Origin: Solirubrobacteraceae bacterium
GTDB taxonomy: Bacteria; Actinomycetota; Thermoleophilia; Solirubrobacterales; Solirubrobacteraceae
Direction: 5' to 3'
DNA length: 64,000 bases
Assembly: GCA_025449845.1 (NCBI GenBank)
Contig: JANWIP010000010.1
Location: forward strand, 62,001-126,000
Positions 50,466 to 59,140 of the stretch are shown here, one piece after another. The translations under genes were made by a program, and so were the position numbers. The first letter of the stretch is position 1. Every line of letters begins with the position of its first letter. Below the pieces are notes generated by a model that did no database searches, had not been told where the DNA came from, and saw only the letters and a program-made list of their open reading frames with translations.

Positions 50466-51239
50466 ATGCGGATGTCTAATAAGATAGCAGTGGTGACCGG
50501 AGCAGCCGGGGCCGTTGGAAGGGCCGTGGTTACGTTGTTTGCAAAAGAAGGAGCTTCTATCCTAGCCGTTGACAGCAGTAACACTGTTGCCCACATTGGT
50601 GCGTCTATTCCAGAAGTATCGACGAGCGTTGTTGGCCTTAAGGCCGACGTGACCGATGAGCGAGAATGGCGGGCGATTATCGAGACAGCCAAGCGCGCCT
50701 TTGGCCGTCTCGATGTATTAGTAACCTGCGCTGCGATCATGCACCCGGAGGACGGCGGCATAGATGTTACGCCGAGCGACGTATGGGACCTGACAATGAT
50801 CCACAATGTACGAAGTGTATGGCTTTCTTGCCGTGCAGTTCTTCCAGAGTTTGAACGACAAGGGGAAGGCGCCATTGTGAATATTGCCAGCATAGTCGCG
50901 TTACGCGGGTCGAAGAATCCCCAATTAGCCTACACCGCTTCTAAAGGGGCAGTGGTTGCCTTAACTCGTGAGCTAGCAGTTGCGCATGCTCATCAGGGAA
51001 TTCGGGTTAACACGGTATGCCCAGGTCCACTTGAGACCGGCCTACTAGAGCAACACTTGCTAGACGAACGCACTGTCGAGACACGTATTGCCGCAATACC
51101 ATTAAGAAGATTGGGTCGAGTGGATGAGGTGGCTGCTGCATGTCTTTATCTGGCCTCTGATGAGGCTTCCTTTACCACTGGCAGTGAGTTAATCGTTGAC
51201 GGTGGAAGCGCGGCCTCCCTTGGGGATAATGCGCATTAG
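50466..51239 (+). CDS. Short-chain dehydrogenase/reductase
   Basis: A 257-residue classical SDR: VTGAAGAVGRAVVTLFAKEG (cofactor), VTCAAIM in place of NNAG, ASIVALRGSKNPQLAYTASK (catalytic Ser, Tyr, Lys), and RVNTVCPGPLETG. The end TGSELIVDGGS is typical. GGGAGC precedes the ATG. As the last gene of the AT-rich cassette it may interconvert alcohol and ketone or aldehyde of the aldehyde dehydrogenase substrate. Confidence 0.88.
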   Translation: MRMSNKIAVVTGAAGAVGRAVVTLFAKEGASILAVDSSNTVAHIGASIPEVSTSVVGLKADVTDEREWRAIIETAKRAFGRLDVLVTCAAIMHPEDGGIDVTPSDVWDLTMIHNVRSVWLSCRAVLPEFERQGEGAIVNIASIVALRGSKNPQLAYTASKGAVVALTRELAVAHAHQGIRVNTVCPGPLETGLLEQHLLDERTVETRIAAIPLRRLGRVDEVAAACLYLASDEASFTTGSELIVDGGSAASLGDNAH

Positions 51240-51270
51240 TAGCACGAGCATCAGCCATGATGGTGACCGG

Positions 51271-51305
51271 CCCCCGCTTGGTGGTCCCGGACCACTCCAC
51301 GGGGG
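51271..51305. terminator. GC-rich nested hairpin between convergent genes
   Basis: CCCCCG (51271-51276) pairs with CGGGGG (51300-51305), enclosing the palindrome GTGGTCC-C-GGACCAC (51281-51295). It lies between the SDR stop and the convergent gene ending at 51371. No T-run follows, so a terminator role is tentative. Confidence 0.35.
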
Positions 51306-51370
51306 TCAGGCCAATGGGGCCGAACATCGAAGTAACGTGAATCTGCGCGCATCGTTGGCCACTCGGCCAG

Positions 51371-51943
51371 TTAGTGATTCGTAGCCCCCGTTATCACCCA
51401 CACAATGAGTAGGCCAAGACTCAGTAGTACCAATCCCGTGGTGACGCGGACAAGGTCTGCACGTCGGCCTATGGTCCCAGCGTTTATTGAATGAGCGATA
51501 TTAGATATTTTGATCACCGTGCACTCGACGCGCTTACAGTAGCAATATCGGGTAGATTGCTGAGTGGTTCCAACAAGATCGTTGTACGTGATCTGCGTCT
51601 TCCAAAGCATGGGCCTGTTGCGCTGAAGGATGTACTCGTTTAGCCACTCCTTCCATCGTTCTCTATATACGTGCGGCTTGGATGGATCGTAAGACGACGG
51701 CCTATCGGGAAGCTTGCCACGGTCACGCACAGGCCAAATCACGGCCACGCAAGAGACGCCTGCCAGTCCCAAACCTATAAGAGCCAAATACAGCCAGACC
51801 AGGCTATGTGGTTGTTTCGGAAAATGTGTCGCAACAAGTGCGCCGACAATCGCGATGGTTGAGAGTAGAATGTTGGCATGGGTCCGAAGTTGGGCAAGAG
51901 CCGCTGTATCCTGATCAGCTGTTCGAAGGCTCTGCTCATACAT
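51371..51943 (-). CDS. Three-helix membrane protein, effector-like
   Basis: A 190-residue protein. The N-terminus SLRTADQDTAALAQLRTHAN is followed by helix LLSTIAIVGALVATHF, then LVWLYLALIGLGLAGVSCVA. A soluble middle contains CYCKRVEC, and a third helix ends the protein (GLVLLSLGLLIVWVITGA). The layout (short coil, two close helices, soluble part, last helix) resembles SLATT/Pycsar-type membrane effectors of defence systems, but no diagnostic residue was recognised. It follows the nucleoid-associated gene by 142 bases on the same strand. Confidence 0.55.
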   Translation of the reverse strand: MYEQSLRTADQDTAALAQLRTHANILLSTIAIVGALVATHFPKQPHSLVWLYLALIGLGLAGVSCVAVIWPVRDRGKLPDRPSSYDPSKPHVYRERWKEWLNEYILQRNRPMLWKTQITYNDLVGTTQQSTRYCYCKRVECTVIKISNIAHSINAGTIGRRADLVRVTTGLVLLSLGLLIVWVITGATNH

Positions 51944-52085
51944 TATCGTCAGAGCCCGGTCGCCTAGCTTACAGGGCGAACTTTGATCCGGCGCCGTCGA
52001 CCGAGCCGCGCTACACGATTGGCTGGAACCTCCTCTTGTCATTTGGCGCTTCGCCAAAGGCTGAGTGGACCGAGCCACATGAGCA

Positions 52086-53123
52086 CTATTGGCCTGCTAA
52101 AAGATCCTCGACCCGGTCGTGAAGTACGACCGGGTCGCCGGAGTTGCGCTCTTCAGGAAGTGTGACGTGCTTATCGAGCGCGCGCTGATTTCCGACCAAG
52201 ACCATACCCGACTCGAAGGTCATGCGGAACCGTGAGACCTTGACGCGGCTCGTATCCTTCTCAAAGGTAACGTCCGGTTCGATGCCCGCAGCACTCACCC
52301 TCGCAAGGAATGGCTCGCGGTCCTCCGGCTCAAGGTTCTGAGAAGCAAATGCGCTGGGACGTATGTCGCGCACATTGCTCTGGAGGGCAGCTAGGACCGC
52401 AACCTGGTAGCGGCCGCGACGCTCGGGACTCGGTACATCCTCGTTGAACGACTCGTTGGCCGCTTTGACGAACTCGTATGTCATGAGTGCAGCCGGTAGC
52501 CGTGGCATACAGCCCAGGAATCGCGAAAGAAAGAACGTGGCGACCTGTCGCCCCGTGCTGATGCTGCGCTGATCGTCGGCAACGAAGCCCGCAACCACGC
52601 CGTCCTGGCGGGCCAGCAGTGCTGTCTTGTAGACTTTTGTCTTGTCGGTCAGTGTAAGATCGCGCAGCAACTCTAGGTCCAGCAGGTTACGCCCACCGAC
52701 GCGCTTGATCGCAAAGTGAATCCCGCGCTCTCGCTCAAGCTTCAGGACGGCGAGGCACTCCCGGCGACCTGTCGTGCCGCTCACCACTGCGAGAAGGCCA
52801 GAAGGGCTGACCTTTGCCGACTGCACAGCTGCCAGATGGCGGGCGATCTGCTGCGAGTTGGCCACCAGCTTCGTGTCCCCACGATCAGTCGCACGAACGG
52901 CATTAGTTACAGTCGGATCGCCGTCTGGATCGCCTATAACCTCTAGACCCTTGTTCTTGAGACGATCCACGATCTTCGTCTCGAAGTACTGCTTGAGCGC
53001 CACATCGAGTTTGATCGCTGTATCGGTGAGCAGCAGTTCGTCGCCAGGGTCATCACGCTGAGTTGGTACGTAGTGAACGACTGCGGCGCGGACCACGAAG
53101 TCGTCAAGGTCGCGTCGATCCAT
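52086..53123 (-). CDS. Nucleoid-associated protein (YejK/NdpA)-like
   Basis: A 345-residue soluble protein. Its start DDFVVRAAVVHYVPTQRDDP, the block LAVVSGTTGRRECLAVLKLE, GIHFAIKRVG and late AGIEPDVTFEKD resemble the 37-kDa nucleoid-associated family (PF04245), which also occurs in island-borne gene clusters of unknown function. The ATG at 53123 overlaps the stop of the upstream coiled-coil gene (TGATG). A TTG at 53126 is an alternative start. Confidence 0.6.
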   Translation of the reverse strand: MDRRDLDDFVVRAAVVHYVPTQRDDPGDELLLTDTAIKLDVALKQYFETKIVDRLKNKGLEVIGDPDGDPTVTNAVRATDRGDTKLVANSQQIARHLAAVQSAKVSPSGLLAVVSGTTGRRECLAVLKLERERGIHFAIKRVGGRNLLDLELLRDLTLTDKTKVYKTALLARQDGVVAGFVADDQRSISTGRQVATFFLSRFLGCMPRLPAALMTYEFVKAANESFNEDVPSPERRGRYQVAVLAALQSNVRDIRPSAFASQNLEPEDREPFLARVSAAGIEPDVTFEKDTSRVKVSRFRMTFESGMVLVGNQRALDKHVTLPEERNSGDPVVLHDRVEDLLAGQ

Positions 53124-53665
53124 CAACTCCTCCCTCTTTGTGGAATGGGCGCTTCGAGTGCTTCGCGCGCCTTGTCGAGGAAGACCGCGCGCCGCTCGGC
53201 GAACGCTTTTGCAGCGCCATCGAAGTCAACTTGGGATCTGGTCGCCTGCGACATTGCGATCAGCTGCGTGCGGGCGGCATCGTATGACGTGACCATTGGA
53301 TCGGTCTCGGGCGCGCGCAGCCGCAGCCGCTGGCCTAGCGTAAAGAGTTCAGCCAGGAAGTCCCGCGTCTCTTGAGGTAGCGGCTGTCCGCTAAGCTGTG
53401 CGTGGAGCGCAGGCCGAAGCCGCGCCACTGCCTCCCCGAGCGCCTTTGCCGCCTCATCAACGACACCGCGCAGATCATCCCGCTGCGCGATGACGCGGGC
53501 GCGCGCATCCTTTTCCCGTTCTCGTTTCGCCATCAACAAGGCTGCGATCGACGGTCCCGCAAGGCCAGAGACCAGTATGCCAACGACTCCAATGACTAGA
53601 GTCGCGTTCTGAACAAACCAGCCCTTGCCAGCTTCGCTGACCGCGATGACGACCTGAAGAGCCAA
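53123..53665 (-). CDS. Membrane-anchored coiled-coil protein
   Basis: A 180-residue protein with one N-terminal helix (NATLVIGVVGILVSGLAGPS), then a long charged helical region (AKREREKDARARVIAQRDDL; ARLRPALHAQLSGQPLPQE). Start is a TTG with a weak ribosome site. Its translation is coupled to the nucleoid-associated-like protein, suggesting that protein is held at the membrane. No family recognised. Confidence 0.6.
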   Translation of the reverse strand: MALQVVIAVSEAGKGWFVQNATLVIGVVGILVSGLAGPSIAALLMAKREREKDARARVIAQRDDLRGVVDEAAKALGEAVARLRPALHAQLSGQPLPQETRDFLAELFTLGQRLRLRAPETDPMVTSYDAARTQLIAMSQATRSQVDFDGAAKAFAERRAVFLDKAREALEAPIPQRGRS

Positions 53666-53938
53666 TGCTTATCAAGAATAAGGGAAAGGCCGGTCGGACT
53701 TAGATGTCCCTGGTTATCAAGTAACTATCAATAAATCGAATAGCCATCGCATCCGCTTCGGTCGCCCCTGGGGAGCCAAACGCTCAGGAGCGTGCGTGGA
53801 CCCATATTGGCAGCGGGTCGGCAACAGGTCTCTCTCGGCGGCGAGCAGCTATGGACGCCTTGAATAGACGATCCAACTGGTCCTGCCGGCCCCAGAAAAG
53901 TATTGACACATCCCGCCAACCGGGCGCATCATGGAGCG

Positions 53939-54232
53939 ATGGAAAAAGACATCCAAGACAAGCTCCGGCCCCTCCTGGTCGATGCCACCACCGCGACGGC
54001 CCACGCCGAGGAGCTGCGTGCCCATGCCGAGGACCACGCCTCGGTTCTCCCAAAGGACTTCATGCACAACCTCGAGGCGCTGGTCGATGAGCTATGCGAC
54101 CTGCGAGACGCCATCCACGATGCCGGACTCGATCCCAACAACGATCTGGCCCTCCCACGGCGCCAGCGTCCAGGCAATGAGCGACCCTCGGCCAAGCCGG
54201 TCGAGCTGCCGATCAGACCCGAGGACGAGTAG
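53939..54232 (+). CDS. Small helical hypothetical protein
   Basis: A 97-residue acidic helical protein: VDATTATAHAEELRAHAEDH, then FMHNLEALVDELCDLRDAIH, then a polar tail. No motif. A TTGACA lies 31 bases upstream but no matching -10 was found. It stands alone between the divergent 53.7-kb operon and the IS66-like element. Confidence 0.55.
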   Translation: MEKDIQDKLRPLLVDATTATAHAEELRAHAEDHASVLPKDFMHNLEALVDELCDLRDAIHDAGLDPNNDLALPRRQRPGNERPSAKPVELPIRPEDE

Positions 54233-54408
54233 CGCAGCGAGCCCGACGAGCGCCAGAACCCTACCTACGGTGTGTGTCGGCGATCACCTCGCCTACCCTT
54301 CGCCGGGCTTGCCGAGCGACCGGCTCCATGAGATCCTCAAGGAGCAGATCCAGGTTCGGTCGTTGTACCCGAGACTGCATAGAAATACCTGCAAATGAAT
54401 TGTTTTTG

Positions 54409-55927
54409 GTAAGCGTTCAGTGGGTTGGGGTGCTCAGGTGAGCAGTGGAGCGGGGTCCCCGCGGGCGTGGGCGGTGATGGCGTGGGTGAGGTAGACGAAG
54501 AGCGAGCGGTCTTGTAGGCGGCAGGTGGTGTGCGCGGAGAGCAGCCGCTCGATGCGGCGTTCGCCGTCTTTGGATTGGGTTCCGAGGCTGAGCTTGCGGT
54601 AGATGACCGCGCCTCGTAGGGAGCGCTCGGCGTGGTTGTTGGTTGGCTCGACCTCGGGGTGAGCGGCGAAGGTCCATAGCGCTGGCCATGCCTTGATGAG
54701 GTTGCGTGCCATCCCGCGGCAGTACTTGTTGCGTGCCCGTTTTGACGCGTACCCCTGGATGATCGGCTTGAAATCTCTCTGTAGTCCGTCGATTGTGCGC
54801 TTCAGTTCACGCCGGTCGTTGGTGTTCTGGAAAATCTCCCAGGTCCAGAACACGCGCCCTGAGAGCTTCAGGCCGTGTTCGCCGAACTCTTTCTCCGCTG
54901 CCAGGCCCTCAGCGTGCGCGGCGAAATCGCGCTTCAGGTGCGCCCAGCAGAGCTGGCGGCGCGCCAACGGGAGGTGCGCGTAGGCCCACCAGCGGTCAGA
55001 CGTCACGATCGCCTTCGTCTCCGCGAGCAGTTCCTTGGCGTGGTCCTCGTGGCGGTCTGGGGCGACGTGTAGATAGGCGTGGCGCCGGTCGAAGATGCCC
55101 CACAGCGCGCGGCGCTCCCCAGCGGTCCGCCAACCCGTCTCATCCATATTCACTGCGCCCCCACCACGAAGCGCTGCCAGCAGATCGGCGTGGGGTTCAG
55201 CCAGCGCCTCGCTGGCACGGGCGAGGATCGCGTCCGCTGTCCCTGTGCTGATTCTCGAGGAGAACAGCTGCTCGCAGAGCTCCACGACATCACGGCGAGA
55301 GACGCGGTTTCGGGTGCAGAGCGTCGCGACGGCCGCCTGAAAGCGCGGACCGAAAGCACTCTGGGCGATATATGCGGAGGCAGCTCGGCCCGGCGGCGGC
55401 GCCCGCAATCCGGGCAGCACACTCGATAGCACTGGTGCTCGGTGATCTGCACCGAGATCACGGGCAGCTCCTCGACCTGCCAGCGCACCGGCTCGCCCAC
55501 CGCGACACGCTCCTCGAGTGCGAAAGCGTGACCGCACCCGCAACGCTCAGGCCAATACTCGATCACCCCGTCCACTGCCCACGCCGGCAACAATGGCCGG
55601 CCCTTGCCCTCGTGACCGGGCTGGGCGCCCTGTCTGCGACCCGACGGATCCTTTCCACGCTTCTTCGGCGTGCTGGCGGACGGATCGGCGCTCGGGGGAA
55701 CCGAAGAGTTGCGCGAACTGCGGTTCAGCCGACGCTCGAGCTGGGCGATCCGCTCATCCTGGCGCGCGACCCGCACAGTCAACGCCCCAATCTGGGCGTC
55801 CATCCGCAAAAGCACCTCAACGACCGCCGCACGCCCAGCGTCATAGATCGCTTCCGCCTCAACCCGCTCCACACACCCAGATTCGACGAACCGGAGTTAT
55901 GTCCCCCCAACCCCACTGAACGCTTAC
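54409..55927 (-). mobile_element. IS66-like insertion sequence
   Basis: Terminal inverted repeats begin GTAAGCG, as is usual for IS66: GTAAGCGTTCAGTGGG at 54409-54424 and its complement at 55912-55927. Only the tnpC-type transposase is present; tnpA and tnpB are missing, as in single-gene IS66 relatives. The flanks do not show a matching 8-bp duplication, so the element is old or rearranged. Confidence 0.75.
54434..55872 (-). pseudogene. IS66-family transposase, frameshifted
   Basis: The first 165 codons hold the leucine-rich coil (RIAQLERRLNRSSRNSSVPP), the spacer KKRGKDPSGRRQGAQPGHEG, and zinc-binding CGCGH and CCPDCGR. After a frame change near 55380 the catalytic part follows: VNMDETGWRT, VTSDRWWAYAHLPLARRQLC with WAHLKRD, and the Glu region PTNNHAERSLRGAVIYRKLS. 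Apart from the frameshift all DDE blocks are present. Confidence 0.8.
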
Positions 55928-56152
55928 CAAGAACCCCGATTTCCAGGGCTTTCCTACTACGGGAGCGACGGGGGGTCGAACCCGCGAATGGCACCCCACT
56001 CATCGAGATCCGACTGTAGGGCTCCCTGCAGGATGGATGGTAGCGGTGGTGCGTCGGGGGAGTCGATTGGCGCGCTTGCGGCCTTCGCGTAAGGCTCTCA
56101 TCGATAACGCACTATCGCCGAGATTGCCAGGCCGGCGACGAGCTGGGTTGAC

Positions 56153-56774
56153 TCAGGCACGGACTACGAGCAACTGCGTATGCAACGCCGCGAGGTCGTG
56201 CAGCCAGCCACTCCACAGAGCAACAGCGCCAGCAAGCGAGAGAGGCCGCTCGGCCGTGATCGTCGATGTGGTGCGCGGGTCGGGGAGCGACGCGACGAAT
56301 GCAGACACCGCGATCCGCGCGTCATCGACATGGCTCTGACCCTTTGCCTTTGCAGTAACGAACGCCTCCCAGAGCAACAGACCGCTGCGCGCGGCGGCAA
56401 ATGATTCCCAATCGAGGTGCAATGTCGCATCCGAGCATCGTGAGTGGATAGTCCAAGATCCAGGCGGCTTGCACGAGGCCAGTCGCAAGCGCCCCGCATC
56501 CCGCTCCCGCGGACCAGGCCCTGTTGCCCTCGCCAGAACGAGCAGCTCCAAGTCTGGCAGCGGCCTCGGGAACCGGGACGAACAGCGGGCACTCGAAGCC
56601 CAGAGCAACCGGGCGACCGGCGCCGAGCTGCGCAGCTACCGCTGCGACAAGATCAGCAGGGCTTGGGCCACCGGCGGCGCTCGCGTCGTCTTGTGCGACC
56701 GACGCACACGCCCATCCGAAGTGGCCCGATCTCACTGAGCCGACATCAGCACCAAACACCACGAGACCGTGCAT
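56153..56774 (-). pseudogene. Hypothetical protein with RNase H-like fold features, frameshifted
   Basis: The 5' frame reads VVFGADVGSVRSGHFGWACA, VALGFECPLFVPVPEAAARL and GEGNRAWSAGAGCGALATGL. After a frame change near 56440 the end reads LLLWEAFVTAKAKGQSHVDD then ARIAVSAFVASLPD. The opening Asp with a GxxGWA pattern, the internal FECP and the late HxxDA resemble a DUF429-like RNase H fold, which is inferred. It begins two bases after the toxin stop, so it belonged to the same operon. Confidence 0.5.
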
Positions 56775-56776
56775 CT

Positions 56777-57238
56777 CTAAGGCCAGAGTCGCTTGATGTA
56801 GCCGTCGTAGACGCCGTAAATGTAGGGGCCGGGCTTCTCGGCCTGGCGCAGGATGCGCTTGATGTTGCCTACGAAGCGAGCCGATTGGGCCTCGGCCCGA
56901 AGTTGGGCATTGGTCAGGCAGAAAGCACGCACGTTGGCCGCCGCCAGCGCATCACGCTCGGCAGGACGCCGTCGGATCGCATCGTCCTTCATCAGCACAA
57001 CCCACCCGTGCGAGCCGGCATCAGCGAGCCAGCGCTCGTCCTCGAGCTCTTGAGCGACACGCTCGCCATAGACAGACGCCATCGTGTGGATCGTGAACCC
57101 GAGGCTTCCGAGTGCATGGGCAAGGTGCTTCCGACCCAGACTGCGGTCGATGAAGAACTCAGGCCGGCGAGTCGCTTCCGCCAGGCTGTCGAGCGCTGCG
57201 CTTGAGGACTCCTCAGGTCCCCGCGCGGGTGGCGACAC
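56777..57238 (-). CDS. PIN-like toxin, VapC45-like
   Basis: A 153-residue protein with a PIN-like fold: FFIDRSLGRKHLAHALGSLG (first acidic site), SHGWVVLMKDDAIRRRPAER (second acidic pair) and VRAFCLTNAQ. This spacing matches the VapC45/PIN-like toxins paired with DUF433 antitoxins, which act as RNases. The GTG start overlaps the antitoxin gene by 26 bases; a later start is possible because the first 25 residues look disordered. Confidence 0.72.
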   Translation of the reverse strand: MSPPARGPEESSSAALDSLAEATRRPEFFIDRSLGRKHLAHALGSLGFTIHTMASVYGERVAQELEDERWLADAGSHGWVVLMKDDAIRRRPAERDALAAANVRAFCLTNAQLRAEAQSARFVGNIKRILRQAEKPGPYIYGVYDGYIKRLWP

Positions 57239-57923
57239 GGACCACGTCCTCGACCTCCGGCTCGGGCACGCCGAAGTCCTCGGCGATGTCCGCCAGCGTG
57301 TCGCCCGCCACGAAGCGGTCGACCAGATCCTCTACGCGCGCCCCCCCGTGAACGACCAGCGGCAGCCCGAACGCACGGCGGGGATTGACGATCACCTGCG
57401 CCCGCCCATAGGCCGGCAGGCGTACCTGGGAGGCCCAGCCGTCATCCCCGTAGGTGATGCGCTTCAGGTAGTCACGCACGATCTCCGCGAACTGCCGCTG
57501 GCCGGTGCGCACCACCGTCAGCCCACGTAGCTCCTCGTCGTGCTCGCTCGCGGCGTAGTCGTAGAGCACCTCGGCACCGTCGGTATAGAGGCTTTTGGAT
57601 GCCAGCGCGTGCTCGACGCCAATGCCGGAGGACAGCACCTCGACGGCTGGACGGATGCGCTGCATCGGCACGCCAGCGCGACGGAAAGCGGCGAGGACAT
57701 ACGCCTCGGCGAAGCCGATAAATGGGACCGTAGCCTCCCTGCCGTGGGGGGGAAAGCACGTGACGACCGGAAGCGCACCTCCAGCTGGCCGCGCCCAGCT
57801 ATGCAAGGTGGACTTCGGCAACCCAAGGTAGACAGCGGCCTCACGCAGGGTGAATACCGGCCGTGCGACCCTGGAATCATCCGTGCGAATCGCTGTGCTA
57901 CCTCGCTGTCTGTCCGTCGCCAT
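57213..57923 (-). CDS. DUF433-containing antitoxin, VapB45-like
   Basis: A 236-residue protein. The N-terminus has an HTH (FTLREAAVYLGLPKSTLHSW). The middle resembles VapB45 (VPFIGFAEAYVLAAFRRAGV). The C-terminus is a DUF433 domain: GLPLVVHGGARVEDLVDRFV, then GDTLADIAEDFGVPEPEVED. Antitoxin-then-toxin order and overlap are as in vapBC operons. The ATG at 57923 was chosen; a longer frame begins 42 bases upstream. Confidence 0.75.
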   Translation of the reverse strand: MATDRQRGSTAIRTDDSRVARPVFTLREAAVYLGLPKSTLHSWARPAGGALPVVTCFPPHGREATVPFIGFAEAYVLAAFRRAGVPMQRIRPAVEVLSSGIGVEHALASKSLYTDGAEVLYDYAASEHDEELRGLTVVRTGQRQFAEIVRDYLKRITYGDDGWASQVRLPAYGRAQVIVNPRRAFGLPLVVHGGARVEDLVDRFVAGDTLADIAEDFGVPEPEVEDVVRVATRAGT

Positions 57924-57998
57924 CACCCCACACTCGGCCGCTTTCCTTGATCCTACCTGCACCAACGGCCACCACCAGCCACAGCACAGAGGCAGCGA

Positions 57999-58103
57999 CT
58001 ACGGAGGGGGCTGGACGACCTTAGCGCGGAGGCCCTGAAGAAGCTCCGACCGTCGACTGGCGTCCGCTTGACTCTTGGCTTGGCGCTCTGATTGGCTCGT
58101 CAT
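57999..58103 (-). CDS. 34-residue protein coupled to an XRE regulator
   Basis: A very short frame whose ATG overlaps the XRE stop (ATGA). The peptide is polar and basic: SERQAKSQADASRRSELLQG then LRAKVVQPPP. It could be a real coupled micropeptide; function unknown. Confidence 0.4.
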   Translation of the reverse strand: MTSQSERQAKSQADASRRSELLQGLRAKVVQPPP

Positions 58104-58360
58104 TTGATCGACTCCTCCTGCCGTTCGACCTCGGCAGCCAGGCCAGCAAGGGAGACATCGAGGGCCAGCAGAAGGCGCGTCACCGTTGACCAGCGGATAT
58201 CGCGCAAGCCGGTCTCGACCTGCGAGAGGTAGGTGTCGCTCGCCTGCGCTCGCGCGCCCAGCTCTTTCTGCGTGAGCCCGGCTCGGCGACGTAGCTCGCG
58301 CAGCGCTCCGCCGAGGGCGCGCTGGGCGGCAGAGATTTGGTCCGTGGCGTTGTCGTCCAT
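58100..58360 (-). CDS. XRE-family helix-turn-helix regulator
   Basis: An 86-residue Cro/C1-type regulator: ALGGALRELRRRAGLTQKEL, GARAQASDTYLSQVETGLRD, then WSTVTRLLLALDVSLAGLAA. The fold is complete with a short C-terminal helix. It diverges from the element core genes at 58.58 kb and onward, so it may control both directions. Confidence 0.85.
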   Translation of the reverse strand: MDDNATDQISAAQRALGGALRELRRRAGLTQKELGARAQASDTYLSQVETGLRDIRWSTVTRLLLALDVSLAGLAAEVERQEESIK

Positions 58361-58433
58361 AGGTTGAGCGCCTTAAGGGAGACTTCACGTCCCAGCTAAA
58401 TTGCGCTAGGATTGTTTCACCGAACATACAGTT

Positions 58434-58466
58434 GGCGCCCGCGGTGGGGCAAACCACCCGGGCGCC
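58434..58466 (+). promoter_or_regulatory. Leader hairpin upstream of the 58.58-kb gene
   Basis: GGCGCCCG (58434-58441) pairs perfectly with CGGGCGCC (58459-58466), and inside it GGTGG pairs with CCACC around a six-base loop, with one bulged C. A second, imperfect 7-of-8 hairpin follows at about 58473-58493. Both lie in the 219-base gap before the AGGAGG of the next gene. Confidence 0.5.
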
Positions 58467-58579
58467 GTGGCACCGAGAGCTCGCGGCTCCCGGCACAGAG
58501 ACAGCCTACTGGCGCAAGTCGGCTATCTCCTTGCCCAGAGCGGTCTCCCGGGGCCTCCGACCATAAGGAGGACCACGAC

Positions 58580-58979
58580 ATGACCAGCATCGCTATCCCC
58601 GCCCCGGTCGTTTGGCCCACTGCGCGGTGCGCTGCTCAGCGAGCTAGGCGCCGCAGGTGTCCTGATCGGACAGGCGAGCTTTGAATTGGAGAAGGAGAAG
58701 CACCCTGAGTTGTTCGCCGAGCCCGTCGAGCATTTCGACGCCTACCGTGCGCTGCTCGATGTGGTCGGCTGGGGTGAGCCACCCGAGGAGAGAGAGGTGG
58801 AGATCGACCTCGACACGCACCGTTGGGCGCTCGCTACGGCGCTGGAGGGATGGCTTGAGATCGAGCGCGACCCCGACCCACGCTTCACGCGCACCACAGA
58901 GCAGCAGGAACACGCTGAGCGCAACGCCAGCGAGGTCGAGGACTTCCTCACCATCATCGAGCCGAAGACGCACCAATGA
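58580..58979 (+). CDS. Hypothetical protein, probable frameshift after nine codons
   Basis: A strong AGGAGG lies eight bases before the ATG at 58580, which opens MTSIAIPAP. The coding pattern then continues one frame over: RSFGPLRGALLSELGAAGV, IGQASFELEKEKHPELFAEP, EREVEIDLDTHRWALATALE and so on to 58979. The switch falls at the C-rich run 58597-58605, a likely indel site. Corrected length is about 132 residues. Family unknown. Confidence 0.6.
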
Positions 58980-59083
58980 CACCGCCAGCGGATAGCTTTG
59001 GAGGTGCCCGTGCTCCACCCGTGCACCTGAGGCACCGGGCAGCAAGCCCGGAGCTGAACATTGAAACCCTGTCAACTGATGTT

Positions 59084-59115
59084 GGCTCCGACGCGGGGGT
59101 AACCGCGCCGGAGCC
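59084..59115 (+). promoter_or_regulatory. Leader hairpin upstream of the 59.14-kb gene
   Basis: GGCTCCG (59084-59090) pairs with CGGAGCC (59109-59115), and inner GCGG pairs with CCGC across a two-by-two internal loop. It ends 26 bases before the ATG at 59141. Confidence 0.5.
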
Positions 59116-59140
59116 GTGCACGGAAAGGAAACAGCTTCCC

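Noticed and set aside
51371-53665. Assigning the module to a named defence system (Pycsar, CBASS, AVAST)
   Set aside because: No cyclase, STAND ATPase or other diagnostic component is present nearby.
55956-56030. Possible tRNA on the minus strand (GGGTTCGACC with acceptor-like CGCTCCC)
   Set aside because: The span between possible acceptor halves is about 66 bases with a mismatch, the T-stem pairs poorly and no anticodon arm forms.
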